The notes under the pieces are model-generated. The model was not told the origin of the DNA. It did no database searches and was given only the letters and a program-made list of their open reading frames with translations. DNA of 64,000 nt from positions 1-64,000 of the forward strand of contig CAVSJQ010000016.1 of the NCBI GenBank assembly GCA_963728355.1, read 5' to 3'. Both the position numbers and the translations under genes were made by a program. Origin of the DNA: Sva-07 sp963728355 (GTDB lineage: Bacteria > Actinomycetota > Acidimicrobiia > Acidimicrobiales > Ilumatobacteraceae). Positions 16,148-25,643 of this stretch are shown here, one piece after another. The stretch's first letter is position 1; the number at the start of each line of letters is the position of its first letter.

Positions 16148-17016
16148 TGACCTACGTCCGCAGCTCCGACGGCACGCGCATCCACTACCGCATCACCGGT
16201 CGCCCGAACGGCGCTCCCATCCTGTTCATCCAGGGTCTCGGTGCCGACAAGAACGGCTGGAACCTCCAGCGTCTCGCCACTGCGCCCCGCTACCGGGGGA
16301 TCGCACTCGACAACCGGGGCGCCGGACGAAGCGACAAGCCTCACGGGCCGTACTCACTCGAACAGATGGCCGACGATGCCATCGCCGTGCTCGACCATGC
16401 GGGCGAGGAGACCGCTCACGTGGTGGGTGCGTCGATGGGCGGAGCGATCAGCCAGATCATCGCGGTGAAGTATCCGGAACGGACCCGGTCGGTCACCCTC
16501 GCATGCACGGCGGGGCGCAACCACCCCTGGCGTGAGGAGCTGCTGGCCAGCTGGCGCGACGCCGCACTGGCACGGGGCATCGGTTCGATGGGCGAGGACG
16601 CTGCACGCTGGGTGATCGGGCCACGCTCGTTCCGCCGCCTCCTGCCGGCCATCGGCTGGCTCGGCCCACTGGCGCTCGGTCGGCCCGCCCACGCATTCGC
16701 CGCCCAGTGCGACGCCATCCTGACCGCGAGCGACTCCCATCAGGAGCTCATCGAGCGGTTGCCCACCATCGCCGTGCCCACGCTGGTGCTCGTCGGCAAC
16801 CAGGACATCCTGACGCCACGCGGCGACAGCGAGGACCTGGCCGCCACCATCCCCACCGCCGAGCTCGTCGTCATCAGCGGTGCCGCGCATGGGTTCATGG
16901 TGGAACACGCCACCACGTTCAACCGCGTCCTGCTCGAGTTCCTCGGCCGCGCCGAACGGGCGTATCAGTCCCGCGTCGCCGACCAGGACCAGCTCGACGA
17001 CGCCCTGGCCGGCTGA
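16147..17016 (+). CDS. Alpha/beta hydrolase
   Basis: A 289-residue alpha/beta hydrolase. The oxyanion region is IQGLGADKNGW, DNRGAGRSDKP is the strand-4 turn, the nucleophile elbow is GASMGG, the acid lies in LVGNQDILTP and the catalytic His in GAAHGFMVEH. All triad positions are present. It resembles 3-oxoadipate enol-lactonase-like and lipase-type hydrolases. It is the third gene of a tightly overlapping operon (SDR-like, PlsC-like, hydrolase), with the flavoprotein 18 bases downstream. The context suggests lipid chemistry; substrate unknown. Confidence 0.88.
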   Translation: MTYVRSSDGTRIHYRITGRPNGAPILFIQGLGADKNGWNLQRLATAPRYRGIALDNRGAGRSDKPHGPYSLEQMADDAIAVLDHAGEETAHVVGASMGGAISQIIAVKYPERTRSVTLACTAGRNHPWREELLASWRDAALARGIGSMGEDAARWVIGPRSFRRLLPAIGWLGPLALGRPAHAFAAQCDAILTASDSHQELIERLPTIAVPTLVLVGNQDILTPRGDSEDLAATIPTAELVVISGAAHGFMVEHATTFNRVLLEFLGRAERAYQSRVADQDQLDDALAG

Positions 17017-17034
17017 CGGCGGGCGATCTCGCTG

Positions 17035-17985
17035 ATGCGTGTCGTCATCGTCGGTGCCGGCATCAGCGGGCTGGTGGCGGGGCGCCGTCTCGTCGCGGCG
17101 GGCGCCGACGTGGTGATCGTCGACAAGGGTCGTTCGCCGGGCGGTCGCCTGGCCACCCGGCGCATCGGTTCGGCGACACTCGACCACGGCGCCCAGTTCT
17201 TCACCGTGCGCACGCCGGCCCTCCAGCACCGGGTCGACGACTGGATCGAACGGGGTCTCGTGTCGGTCTGGTCACACGGGTTCACCTCCGACGACGGACA
17301 CGCCAGGTACGTGGCGACGTCCGGCATGAACTCGCTCGCGAAGGACCTCGCCGTGGGCCTCGACGTGCGGTGCTCGACGATGGCGTTCACGATCCGGCCC
17401 TCGATCACCCCCGAGACGGTCGCGCCGTGGCAGATCGTGATCGACGACGGCACCGTGCACGAGGCCGACGCAGTGGTCGTCACCGCCCCGCTCCCCCAGG
17501 CCTTCGCACTGCTGGCCGACTCGGGGATCCGTCTGGACGAGTCGTTGATGCGAACGGACTACGACCGCACGATCGCACTGCTGGCCACGCTGGACCGTCC
17601 CGCCGCCGTGCCTGCCCCGGGCGGGATGCAGGGACCGAGACCGGAGCTGAGCTTCGTCGCCGACAACGTGGCCAAGGGCGTGAGCACCACGCCGGCGATC
17701 ACCGTGCATGCGTCGGCAGACTGGAGCCAGGCGCACTGGGACGACCACCGCGACGACCTGGGCGCCGCCTTGATCGAGCTGGTCGACCCCTGGCTGGGAG
17801 ACGCCACGGTGATCGAGGCGCACGTCAAGAAATGGCGCTTCGCCACACCTCGGTCGACGTGGCCGGCCCCGTGCTGGGTCGCCGAGGACGGCACCGTCGT
17901 GTTGGCCGGCGATGCGTTCGACGGTCCACGGGTCGAAGCGGCTCACAACTCCGGCCTTGCCGCGGCTCACGCCCTCGTCGGGTGA
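17035..17985 (+). CDS. FAD-dependent amine-oxidase/renalase-like oxidoreductase
   Basis: A 316-residue flavoprotein. The N-terminal dinucleotide-binding motif is VVIVGAGISGLVAGRRL followed by the acidic residue in VIVDKGRSPGGR; LDHGAQFFT and the C-terminal VLAGDAFDGPRVEAAHNSG, which binds the flavin, match the renalase-like group of NAD(P)/FAD oxidoreductases. It probably acts in the cytoplasm on a reduced nicotinamide or small amine. It follows the hydrolase with an 18-base gap and ends 15 bases before the convergent 200-residue protein gene. Confidence 0.85.
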   Translation: MRVVIVGAGISGLVAGRRLVAAGADVVIVDKGRSPGGRLATRRIGSATLDHGAQFFTVRTPALQHRVDDWIERGLVSVWSHGFTSDDGHARYVATSGMNSLAKDLAVGLDVRCSTMAFTIRPSITPETVAPWQIVIDDGTVHEADAVVVTAPLPQAFALLADSGIRLDESLMRTDYDRTIALLATLDRPAAVPAPGGMQGPRPELSFVADNVAKGVSTTPAITVHASADWSQAHWDDHRDDLGAALIELVDPWLGDATVIEAHVKKWRFATPRSTWPAPCWVAEDGTVVLAGDAFDGPRVEAAHNSGLAAAHALVG

Positions 17986-18000
17986 ACTCGCTGCCCTCTG

Positions 18001-18603
18001 TCAGTCTGCGACGGCGGCCCCGCACCGGACCGACGTGACCTGTCGTGTCTCCAGGTCGAGGATGGTGACGCTGTCCGGGCCGAAGCGTCGCAGAAAGTCG
18101 CTGAACGTGGGGATGTCCTCGCCCCCGCAGTCACGTTCGATCACGGGGGCATACGGGATACGCCAGCCGTTCTCGAACGCCGCACGACCGTCGACGAGGT
18201 CGATGATCGGCGGCAGTTCGACGGTGGCGCGCGGCGCCTGGGGAAGGATGGCGAACCAGACCACGGCGTCGCCGAGCATGTCGGCGAGCACGGCACACCG
18301 ACTGGCTGCGTCGAGCGGGTCACACTCGATCTCACCGAAGGTGCCGGGGACGATCCGCACCACCCGCTCGGCGTCGAGCGTGAGATCGACGAACCCGGTC
18401 GTCACGCCGGCCGGCGACAGCGTGAACCCCGACGCGGTCGCCGACTCGATCGGCTCGATCAGGTCGATCCGGCGTTCGATCAACTCCGGTTCGATCACCG
18501 CCTCGATGGAGCTGTCGTCGGCGAGGATCGCCCGTGCGAGCAGCGCCAGGACGGCAACGCCAGCGACCGCGGCCACGAACCGCCAGTTGAAGAGCTGCCT
18601 CAC
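18001..18603 (-). CDS. Exported or anchored protein of unknown function
   Basis: A 200-residue protein with one N-terminal hydrophobic segment (FVAAVAGVAVLALLARAIL, about residues 9-27) and a soluble remainder rich in acidic residues and beta-like sequence. Four Cys in the mature part could form disulfides outside the membrane. Its start codon overlaps the hemL stop by four bases, so it is the last gene of hemB-hemL-this gene. I do not recognise the family. Confidence 0.7.
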   Translation of the reverse strand: MRQLFNWRFVAAVAGVAVLALLARAILADDSSIEAVIEPELIERRIDLIEPIESATASGFTLSPAGVTTGFVDLTLDAERVVRIVPGTFGEIECDPLDAASRCAVLADMLGDAVVWFAILPQAPRATVELPPIIDLVDGRAAFENGWRIPYAPVIERDCGGEDIPTFSDFLRRFGPDSVTILDLETRQVTSVRCGAAVAD

Positions 18604-19979
18604 GCTCCCACGGTAGCGAGATCACGCCGGGCCGTGTCGGCGGCCCGGTGGGCCGCCTCACCGATCACCGCGAGCACGTCATCGGTGTGTCCCAGACCCA
18701 CGAACAGCGCCTCGTACGCACCCGGCGCCATCGCCACCCCCTCCGCGAGCATGGCCCGGAAGAACGCCGCGTACGCCCGCTCGTCGGTGCGCTTGGCATC
18801 GTCGAAATTGCTCACCGAGCCTGCGTCTGAACCACAGACCATCCCCAGCAGCGTGCCGACGACGGGGAACGTGGCGGCGAAGTTCGCCGCTTCACAGGCG
18901 TCGCGCAGCAACGCCGACAGATGGCGGGTGCGCGCCATCAGCTCGATGTACACGTCGGGGGTCAACGTGTCGAGCGCTGCGAGGCCGGCAGCGGTGGCGA
19001 TCGGGTTACCCGACAGCGTTCCGGCGTGGAACACCGGACCGATCGGCGAGAGGTGTTCCATCACTTCCACCGAACCCCCGATCGCTCCGATGGGGAGCCC
19101 ACCACCGATCACCTTGCCGAAACAGGTGACGTCCGGTCGAACGTCGTAACGGGCCTGAGCGCCGCCGGATCCGAGCCGGAACCCGGTGATGACCTCGTCG
19201 AAGATCAACAGGGCCCCGACACGATCGCACGCCGACCGCAGTCCGTCGAGGAATCCGGGCACCGGTGCGACGACGCCCATGTTGGCGGCGACCGGCTCGA
19301 CGATGACGGCGGCGACGCGATCGTCGAGTTCCGGCACCACGTTGTACGGCGCCACGATCGTGGCGGCCACCGCACCATCGGGCACGCCGGCCGTACCGGG
19401 CAGTCCGAGCGTGGCGACGCCACTGCCGCCGGTGACCAACAGTGCATCGGTCGCCCCGTGGAAGTTGCCGGCGAACGTGACGATCCGGTCGCGCCCGGTC
19501 ACGCCGCGGGCCAGGCGGATCGCCGTGCTGGTCGCCTCGGTGCCCGAGTTCATGAGACGCACTCGTTCGCAACTCGGCACCCGGGCAGCAATGGCCTCGG
19601 CGAGCTTCATCTCGCGCGGCGTCGGCGCCCCGTAGGACGTACCGTCGACCACGGCGGCCGACACCGCGGCGGTGATCGCCGGGTGGGCGTGGCCGAGGAT
19701 GACGGCGCCGTAGCTCTGCACCAGGTCGTAGTAGGTGACGCCCTCGACATCGGTGATCGTGGCACCCGAGGCGCGAGCGACGACGTAGGGCTCGCCGCCG
19801 ACCGCCTTGAACGCCCGGATCGAGGAGTTGACGCCACCGGGGATCGCCCGGCGCGACCGCTCGAACAGTGTGGCGTTCGACGGCACGCCGGCACCGGTGC
19901 ACACGGTCGCAACGCACCCCGCAACGGCGCAGGCCGACGGGTCGCACGGTGGAATGCCGGTCGCTGCTGCGGGGGTCAT
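18600..19979 (-). CDS. hemL: Glutamate-1-semialdehyde 2,1-aminomutase
   Basis: A 459-residue class-III PLP enzyme converting glutamate-1-semialdehyde to 5-aminolevulinate in the C5 haem pathway. IPGGVNSSIRAFKAVGG, MNSGTEATSTAIRLARG, IFDEVITGFR and CFGKVIGGGLPIGA (PLP Lys) are diagnostic. It starts on the hemB stop (ATGA). Unusually, the first 27 residues hold C12-x4-C17-x4-C22-x4-C27, an evenly spaced Cys cluster before the usual family start. It works with HemA (27798-26533) and HemB to make porphobilinogen. Confidence 0.95.
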   Translation of the reverse strand: MTPAAATGIPPCDPSACAVAGCVATVCTGAGVPSNATLFERSRRAIPGGVNSSIRAFKAVGGEPYVVARASGATITDVEGVTYYDLVQSYGAVILGHAHPAITAAVSAAVVDGTSYGAPTPREMKLAEAIAARVPSCERVRLMNSGTEATSTAIRLARGVTGRDRIVTFAGNFHGATDALLVTGGSGVATLGLPGTAGVPDGAVAATIVAPYNVVPELDDRVAAVIVEPVAANMGVVAPVPGFLDGLRSACDRVGALLIFDEVITGFRLGSGGAQARYDVRPDVTCFGKVIGGGLPIGAIGGSVEVMEHLSPIGPVFHAGTLSGNPIATAAGLAALDTLTPDVYIELMARTRHLSALLRDACEAANFAATFPVVGTLLGMVCGSDAGSVSNFDDAKRTDERAYAAFFRAMLAEGVAMAPGAYEALFVGLGHTDDVLAVIGEAAHRAADTARRDLATVGA

Positions 19980-20989
19980 GACGGAATCCGTCCGTCGGCC
20001 ACCGACTCGGCGAACCATCGTGTGAAGTAGGTGAGCACGATGTCGGCGCCGGCACGTTTGACGGCGGTGAGATGTTCGAGGGCGACGGCATCGCCGTCGA
20101 TCCACCCGCGCTCGGCGGCCGCATGGATCATCGCGTACTCCCCGCTGACGTGGTACGCCGCCAGCGGAACGTCGAGCCGAGCCGACGCGTCGGCGATCAC
20201 GTCGAGATAGGCGAGCGCCGGCTTGACCATGACGATGTCGGCCCCCTCGGCGATGTCGAGATCGATCTCGAGTTGTGCCTCGCGGGAGTTGCGCCAGTCC
20301 TGCTGGTAGCCCTTGCGGTCGCCGCCGCCCGCGATCGACACGTCGACGGCGTCGCGGAACGGTCCGTAGAGGGCGCTCGCGTACTTCGCCGCGTAGGCCA
20401 TCACGGCGACGTCGACGAATCCCTCGGCGTCGAGGGCCTGACGGATCACGGCGACCTGGCCGTCCATCATCCCGCTCGGGGCCACGACCTGGGCGCCGGC
20501 GGCGGCCTGGGCAAGGGCGGCGCGGGCGTAGATCTCGAGCGTTGCGTCGTTGTCGACGGTGCCGTCGGGGCGCACGATGCCGCAGTGGCCGTGATCGGTG
20601 TACTCGTCGACGCAGAGGTCGGCCATCACGACGACGTCGTCGCCCAGGTCGTCGCGCAGGTCCCGCAAGGCCGACTGCACGACCCCGTCGGGGTCGTAGG
20701 CGCCACTGCCGATGGCGTCCTTGGCGGCGGGGACCCCGAACAGGATCACCGCCCGCACACCGAGATCGGCGAGAGAGGCGACCTCGGCGCGCAGCGAGGC
20801 GCGGGTGTGCTGCACCACACCCGGCAGCGACTCGATCGGCCGCGGCTCGTCGATTCCCTCGCGGACGAACAACGGTGCGACGAGGTCGTCGACCCGGAGG
20901 TGATGCTCTGCCACGAGGTCGCGCATCGCCCGGGTCCGGCGGAGCCGGCGCGGTCGCACCGACGGTGTCGGGATCTCGAGGCTGGGCAC
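19976..20989 (-). CDS. hemB: Delta-aminolevulinic acid dehydratase (porphobilinogen synthase)
   Basis: A 337-residue HemB. Schiff-base lysines lie in MVKPALAYLD and in AAKYASALYGPFRDA. The metal loop reads DLCVDEYTDHGHCG: the first and last Cys of the zinc-type site are kept, but the middle Cys is Asp, a mix of zinc and magnesium types. I start at GTG 20989 because the family N-terminus begins there and TAGGCT lies exactly 7 bases upstream, a leaderless arrangement. The frame is open further upstream but is not family-like. hemL follows with overlap. Confidence 0.95.
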   Translation of the reverse strand: MPSLEIPTPSVRPRRLRRTRAMRDLVAEHHLRVDDLVAPLFVREGIDEPRPIESLPGVVQHTRASLRAEVASLADLGVRAVILFGVPAAKDAIGSGAYDPDGVVQSALRDLRDDLGDDVVVMADLCVDEYTDHGHCGIVRPDGTVDNDATLEIYARAALAQAAAGAQVVAPSGMMDGQVAVIRQALDAEGFVDVAVMAYAAKYASALYGPFRDAVDVSIAGGGDRKGYQQDWRNSREAQLEIDLDIAEGADIVMVKPALAYLDVIADASARLDVPLAAYHVSGEYAMIHAAAERGWIDGDAVALEHLTAVKRAGADIVLTYFTRWFAESVADGRIPS

Positions 20990-21091
20990 GCCGTCGAGCC
21001 TAACGGTGGGACGCAACGGTGCCGGGATCGATGGGGCAGCGGCCGCGGCAACGAACGTCTCGTGGAAGGACCACGCGGTAGCGTGCTCGGC

Positions 21092-22315
21092 GTGTCGGTC
21101 CATGCCTGGTTCTCCAACGACGAAGTGTCCATCGCCCCGGGCGACACGCTGACACTGCCGCTCACGGTGCACAACCTCGGCGACGAGACCGCCTCGTACA
21201 CGATCGTGCCGGCGGGTCTCACGGCGAGTTGGACCACGATCGCACCCGGCAATCTCACGTTGTTCGGCGGATCCCAGGAGATCGTCGATGTGACGATCGC
21301 CCCTCCGGCGTTGTCCTCGACGACGGCCGGGCCGACGTCGATCGCGATCCGGATCATCCCGTTGGGTGACTCCGACGATGCGGTCGTGGCCGAGGCCACG
21401 CTGATCGTCGAGCCGTTCGACGACTGCCGGATCGTGCCGCTCCAACCGATTCAACGCGCACGTCACCGAGCCTCCTACGAATTCATGGTGGAGAATCACG
21501 GCAACACCGTGACCAGCTGCCGGCTCCACCTGATCGACGCGAGCGAGCGCATCGACGGCGATTTCGATCCCCCGGCAGTCGGCGTCGGCCCCGGGGCGGC
21601 GACCCTCGTCAGGTTGCGGGCTCGCGCCAAGCGCGGCGGCTTCCGTCGTTCGACACGGACGCTCGACTTCGAGGTCGAAGCGGGACGCCAGGGCCTACCG
21701 CCCGTGACGGCGCCGATGGCGCTGGTGCAGTCGCCCACGGTCCCCGCGGCGGTACTCGCTCGCACCGCCGGCATCCTGGCGCTGATCGGCGCCGTGGTAC
21801 TCGCCTGGTTCGCCGTCGTGAAACCCACCATCGAGGACGCCGCGGCGGACCAGGTCGACCGTCGCCTCGACGAACTGGCCCCGCCCGAGTCCGGTGGCGA
21901 CGGGACGCAAACTCCCACGGTCACCGCCCCGGCGGCCGAGAACGACACGGTGGAGGATGCCGGGACGTCTGAGTTCATCCGACTCGCCGTCGATGCGCCG
22001 CTCACCCAGACCGCCGACCAGTCGACCACGTTGCCCGACGGGGCGTCCTTCGACGTGACCGACATTCGCGTCGAGAATCCGTACAACGACCGTGGTGTCG
22101 CCACGCTGCTGGTGAACAGTGAGCCGTTGTTCATCTGGTCGCTGGAGAACGTGCGGGGTTCGGTCTTCGAACCCCGTATCACACCGATCCGTCTCCAAGG
22201 CGGTGACAACGTCTCGTTCTCGGTGCGCTGTGACGAGATCGGCGACACGAGCCGGTCGACGTGCACCAATGCGCTGAACATCACCGGGCTGAGCATCGCC
22301 GACCAGACAGGCTGA
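21092..22315 (+). CDS. Membrane-anchored beta-sandwich protein, unknown function
   Basis: A 407-residue protein. The first 220 residues look like immunoglobulin-type beta sandwiches (LTVHNLGDETASYTIVP, MVENHGNTVTSCRLHL), then one transmembrane segment at about 220-243 (LARTAGILALIGAVVLAWFA), an acidic Pro/Thr linker and a second beta-rich domain with two Cys. No signal peptide is visible, so topology is uncertain. GTG 21092 is chosen because TAGCGT stands 7 bases before it. It lies divergent to hemB and convergent to a large exported protein, inside the haem locus. Not recognised further. Confidence 0.7.
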   Translation: MSVHAWFSNDEVSIAPGDTLTLPLTVHNLGDETASYTIVPAGLTASWTTIAPGNLTLFGGSQEIVDVTIAPPALSSTTAGPTSIAIRIIPLGDSDDAVVAEATLIVEPFDDCRIVPLQPIQRARHRASYEFMVENHGNTVTSCRLHLIDASERIDGDFDPPAVGVGPGAATLVRLRARAKRGGFRRSTRTLDFEVEAGRQGLPPVTAPMALVQSPTVPAAVLARTAGILALIGAVVLAWFAVVKPTIEDAAADQVDRRLDELAPPESGGDGTQTPTVTAPAAENDTVEDAGTSEFIRLAVDAPLTQTADQSTTLPDGASFDVTDIRVENPYNDRGVATLLVNSEPLFIWSLENVRGSVFEPRITPIRLQGGDNVSFSVRCDEIGDTSRSTCTNALNITGLSIADQTG

Positions 22316-22356
22316 CCGACCCGTCACTGCGCGTCGGTGTGCCCGTGGCGGCGCCG

Positions 22357-24819
22357 TCAGCCGAGCCCGAAGCCGGGCACACCGGTCATGGGATCAGGCC
22401 GCGCGATGACCGCCAGCGGCGCAGAGGCCGTCGTGCCATCTGCTGCCTGGGCCACCAACGTTCGTTCCCCGCCTCGCTCGGTCGAGCGGGTCGGGACCGT
22501 GGCGAGAAATGCTCCGTCGGCGTTGGTGACGATGTCGAAGCGACTCGTTGGGTCGTCACCGAAGAGGATCGCCACGGTGGTCGACGGCGGGAAGCCGTTG
22601 CCACCCACGCCGAAGTCACGGCCCGCTTCGACCTCGGCCCGGTCGACCACGAAGTTCGGCTGGTACCGGCCGAGGCCGTCGGGCACCATCACGGTGTACT
22701 GGCCGGTGGCCGTGGCCACCTCGACCACCGCGGACCGCTGCCCGGACGCCTGCGGCGTGAAGGTGACGCCGATCGAGCACGTCGAGCGAGGATTCAGGGA
22801 ACGTTGCTCGCAGCTGTTCGAGGAGATGACGAAATCGTCGGGATGCGGTCCCGCGATCCGAACCGACGCCACCGACGTCGGCACGAGGGAGATGTTCTCG
22901 ACGTCGAACAAGAACTCGGGGCTGGACTGCCCGACGACGACGGAGCCGAACGCCTGGCCGGCAGGGTTGGTCCGCAACATCGGCTCGCCCCCTGCTCCTC
23001 GGACGTTCGTCGACACCGAGACCGCTTGGAAACCACGCTCGGCGACGGTGAGCGTGGCGGAGACCGGACCCGGTGCGTTGGGCGTGAACGTCAGGCGCAC
23101 CGTGCAGTCGCCGCCAGGGGGCACCGGGGCGCCGAGCGCACACGTGCTCAATTCCTGGTTGATCCGGAAGCGTCCGTCGGAGACCGACACCTCCGATGGG
23201 ATGAAGGTCGTTGGCCCGTTGTTGTTGACGGCCACATACCATTCGTCGCTCGTGAAGCCCACCAGCGTGGTTCCCAGGTCGCCCTCGGCGAGTGACAGCT
23301 CGGGGGGACTGACGGTGGTGACGACCTGACGGCCCGGCGGACTTCCCGGTACGAGCTGTGCTGCCGAGAGCGTGTCGAAGACGATCGTGCGTCCGGTGTC
23401 GCTGAGCTGTGGGCCGGAGTGCGAACCCACCGCCGGCTGGACGCCACCGTCGATCATCGTCATCCGGCGCAGCGTGTTGCGAGCGACGTCGGCAACGAGC
23501 AGGTCGCCGTCGGTCGCCGCACCGCCGCCGGCCGCCTTGACGACCTGGAGGTTCGTGGCCTTGGTGATGAACGCGACCAGTTGTCCGTCCGAACTCACCG
23601 TCGGCTGCGACGACGGTGCCGTGCCGGCAACGAGCGGCGACGTGCCGACTTCACTGCTCACCAACGTCATCCGGGTCCGGTCGGGCTCGTCGTACCGACC
23701 GTTCGCGTCGACGTCGCGATCGAGGTGGTACACCTGACTCGGGCAGCCATCGGCGCACGGCGGGAAGACTGCAGGAGCCAGCCCGACGTCACTGCTGGTG
23801 AACGCCACCACGCGTCCGTCGCGAGACAGCGCCGGCTCCGACGCACCGGTCGCCGTCGGCAGCCCGTCGACGCGCTCGGACACGAGCTTGACCGCCTCGA
23901 ACGGGTCGGCCTGCTCGCGATCCCACACGAAGATCTGCCCGGTGGCCGGTCCTCCGGCGACCGGACCGTATCCCCAGCCGGGAACGGCATCGGTCGACGA
24001 GGCGTCGGAACGATAGGCGACGAACCGGCCGTCGCCCGAGATCGCGGGTTGGTCGATTCCGGCATGGACGAACTCGGTGTCGGGGGACACGATCGGCATG
24101 CCGGCGACCGGCAGCGAACGACCGGCGCTCCCGATCGGTTGACCGAGGTCGACGAGGCTGACCGTGTTGATGCCCTCGCCGTCGATGAGCTCGGTGGCGG
24201 GGTGCGTGTAGGCGATCAACGTGCCGCCTCGCGACACCGCCGGTGGATCGTCGACGTCGACGTCGTCGCGTGCGATCGCCGAGCCGTCTCCCCGGCTGGA
24301 CACGAGCTCCCAGTCGCCCGGCGAACCGCCGCAGTGCTCGAGCCGCTTGCGATAGACGTCCCAGCGCAGGCCCGTGTCGTCGTCGCGGAACACGTCGAGC
24401 GCCAGCTCGGTGGTGACGACGATGCTGCAGCCGTCGCCGGACAGGACCGGATGAACCGAATTGCCCGGGCGTTGGCCCTCGGGCACCACGGTGACCTCGA
24501 CCGTCGTGGCAGCCTCACGATCGGTGAGGTAGACGGTGGACACTCGCGGATCGGAGGCGCCGACGGCAGGGTCGCCGTCTCCCGGCAGCCCCTGGTAGGC
24601 GACGAACTGGCCGTCACCCGACACGCTGGCGGCGGATCCGAGCGCCTCGGCCCCTGAACCGATCGTGTCGATCGCCTGGTCGGCGATGGCCTGGTCGAGC
24701 AGGACCACCGGGCGCGCATCGGCCGAACTGGCGCCGAGGACGAACCCGGCACACAGCACTCCGGCCAGGGCGCCGACCATCGATCTGCGCCCGCTGCGTT
24801 CCGTCACCTCGCTCCTCAC
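22357..24819 (-). CDS. Large exported protein: TolB-like propeller plus ASH-type domains
   Basis: An 820-residue exported protein. After a signal segment (SMVGALAGVLCAGFVLGASSADA) come repeated units of the SGDGQFVAYQG, DGRFVAYRSD, SRDGRVVAFTSSD and SSDGQLVAFITK kind, which are blades of a WD40-like/PD40 propeller. From about residue 540 come two modules with QAFGSVVVGQSSPEF and CSIGVTFTPQASGQ, the ASPM/SPD-2/Hydin-like pattern. No C-terminal anchor is seen. GTG 24819 is chosen because AAAGGA precedes it at 5 bases. It follows hemD by 46 bases on the same strand; a role in haem synthesis is not expected. Confidence 0.8.
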   Translation of the reverse strand: MRSEVTERSGRRSMVGALAGVLCAGFVLGASSADARPVVLLDQAIADQAIDTIGSGAEALGSAASVSGDGQFVAYQGLPGDGDPAVGASDPRVSTVYLTDREAATTVEVTVVPEGQRPGNSVHPVLSGDGCSIVVTTELALDVFRDDDTGLRWDVYRKRLEHCGGSPGDWELVSSRGDGSAIARDDVDVDDPPAVSRGGTLIAYTHPATELIDGEGINTVSLVDLGQPIGSAGRSLPVAGMPIVSPDTEFVHAGIDQPAISGDGRFVAYRSDASSTDAVPGWGYGPVAGGPATGQIFVWDREQADPFEAVKLVSERVDGLPTATGASEPALSRDGRVVAFTSSDVGLAPAVFPPCADGCPSQVYHLDRDVDANGRYDEPDRTRMTLVSSEVGTSPLVAGTAPSSQPTVSSDGQLVAFITKATNLQVVKAAGGGAATDGDLLVADVARNTLRRMTMIDGGVQPAVGSHSGPQLSDTGRTIVFDTLSAAQLVPGSPPGRQVVTTVSPPELSLAEGDLGTTLVGFTSDEWYVAVNNNGPTTFIPSEVSVSDGRFRINQELSTCALGAPVPPGGDCTVRLTFTPNAPGPVSATLTVAERGFQAVSVSTNVRGAGGEPMLRTNPAGQAFGSVVVGQSSPEFLFDVENISLVPTSVASVRIAGPHPDDFVISSNSCEQRSLNPRSTCSIGVTFTPQASGQRSAVVEVATATGQYTVMVPDGLGRYQPNFVVDRAEVEAGRDFGVGGNGFPPSTTVAILFGDDPTSRFDIVTNADGAFLATVPTRSTERGGERTLVAQAADGTTASAPLAVIARPDPMTGVPGFGLG

Positions 24820-24865
24820 CTCGTCCTTTCGTCTGCGTCCCGGCACAATTCTGGCAGGTGGATGT

Positions 24866-25633
24866 TCAATCGGGACACGCCGACCGATTTCTCCCGACCG
24901 AACCGGCGTCGGCATACAGCCGTTCCAGTTCGGTGACGAGTCCATCGAGAGAATGATCGGTCGCCACGGCCGACACCTTGAGCCCCAATCGCGCAGCGGC
25001 CCCTGCCGTCGTGGGGCCGATCACGACGACGAAGCGGGGCACTCGATCCGCTCCGAACGCCCGGCACCAGCTCTCGACCGCCGATCCGCTCGCGAAGAGG
25101 ACCGCATCTGCCTCGTCGACCGCTGCAGGATCCGGCTCGAGCTGCACCGTTCGGTAGGCGGTGACCGTGGTGACGTCGTGGCCTGCCCGGCGCAGAGCAT
25201 CGGCGAGTGTCGGCGGGGCGATGTCGGCCTGTGCGAGGAGTACCCGTTGCGGGGAGCTCACCGCGGCCACGAACGCCGCTGCGAGACCGTCGGCACGCTG
25301 AACCGTCGGGACGAGATCGACCGGACGCCCGCTCTCGTATTCGAGGACCCGGGCCGTGGAAGTCCCCACCGTCGCAAGGCGAACGCCGGGCGCCAGCCGG
25401 GCTGCCGCGCCGACGCGCTCGGACCCGGCCGGTGACGTGACCACGAGCCAGTCGTGATCCTCCAGACGAGCAAGCGCATCGTGCATCGCCACACCGCCGT
25501 CCTCGGGCTCGTCGACGGCGATGAGGGGAATGTGGATCACCGTGGCGCCACGCTCGCCGAGCTTTGCGGCGAGTTCGCCGGGACGCTCCCGCGTGACGAG
25601 CACGCGACAGCCCTCCAGCGAGCGAGTCACCAC
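24866..25633 (-). CDS. hemD: Uroporphyrinogen-III synthase
   Basis: A 255-residue HemD, which closes and flips ring D of hydroxymethylbilane. HemD is poorly conserved in sequence; the evidence is VLVTRERPGELAAKL at the start, WLVVTSPAGSERV, the VTAYRTV turn, VLFASGSAVESW and the VVIGPTTAGAAARLGL block near the end, plus position immediately after hemC (10-base gap). All typical motifs are intact. No methyltransferase domain is fused to it, unlike some actinobacterial HemD proteins. Confidence 0.9.
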   Translation of the reverse strand: MVTRSLEGCRVLVTRERPGELAAKLGERGATVIHIPLIAVDEPEDGGVAMHDALARLEDHDWLVVTSPAGSERVGAAARLAPGVRLATVGTSTARVLEYESGRPVDLVPTVQRADGLAAAFVAAVSSPQRVLLAQADIAPPTLADALRRAGHDVTTVTAYRTVQLEPDPAAVDEADAVLFASGSAVESWCRAFGADRVPRFVVVIGPTTAGAAARLGLKVSAVATDHSLDGLVTELERLYADAGSVGRNRSACPD

Positions 25634-25643
25634 CCACGGCCGA

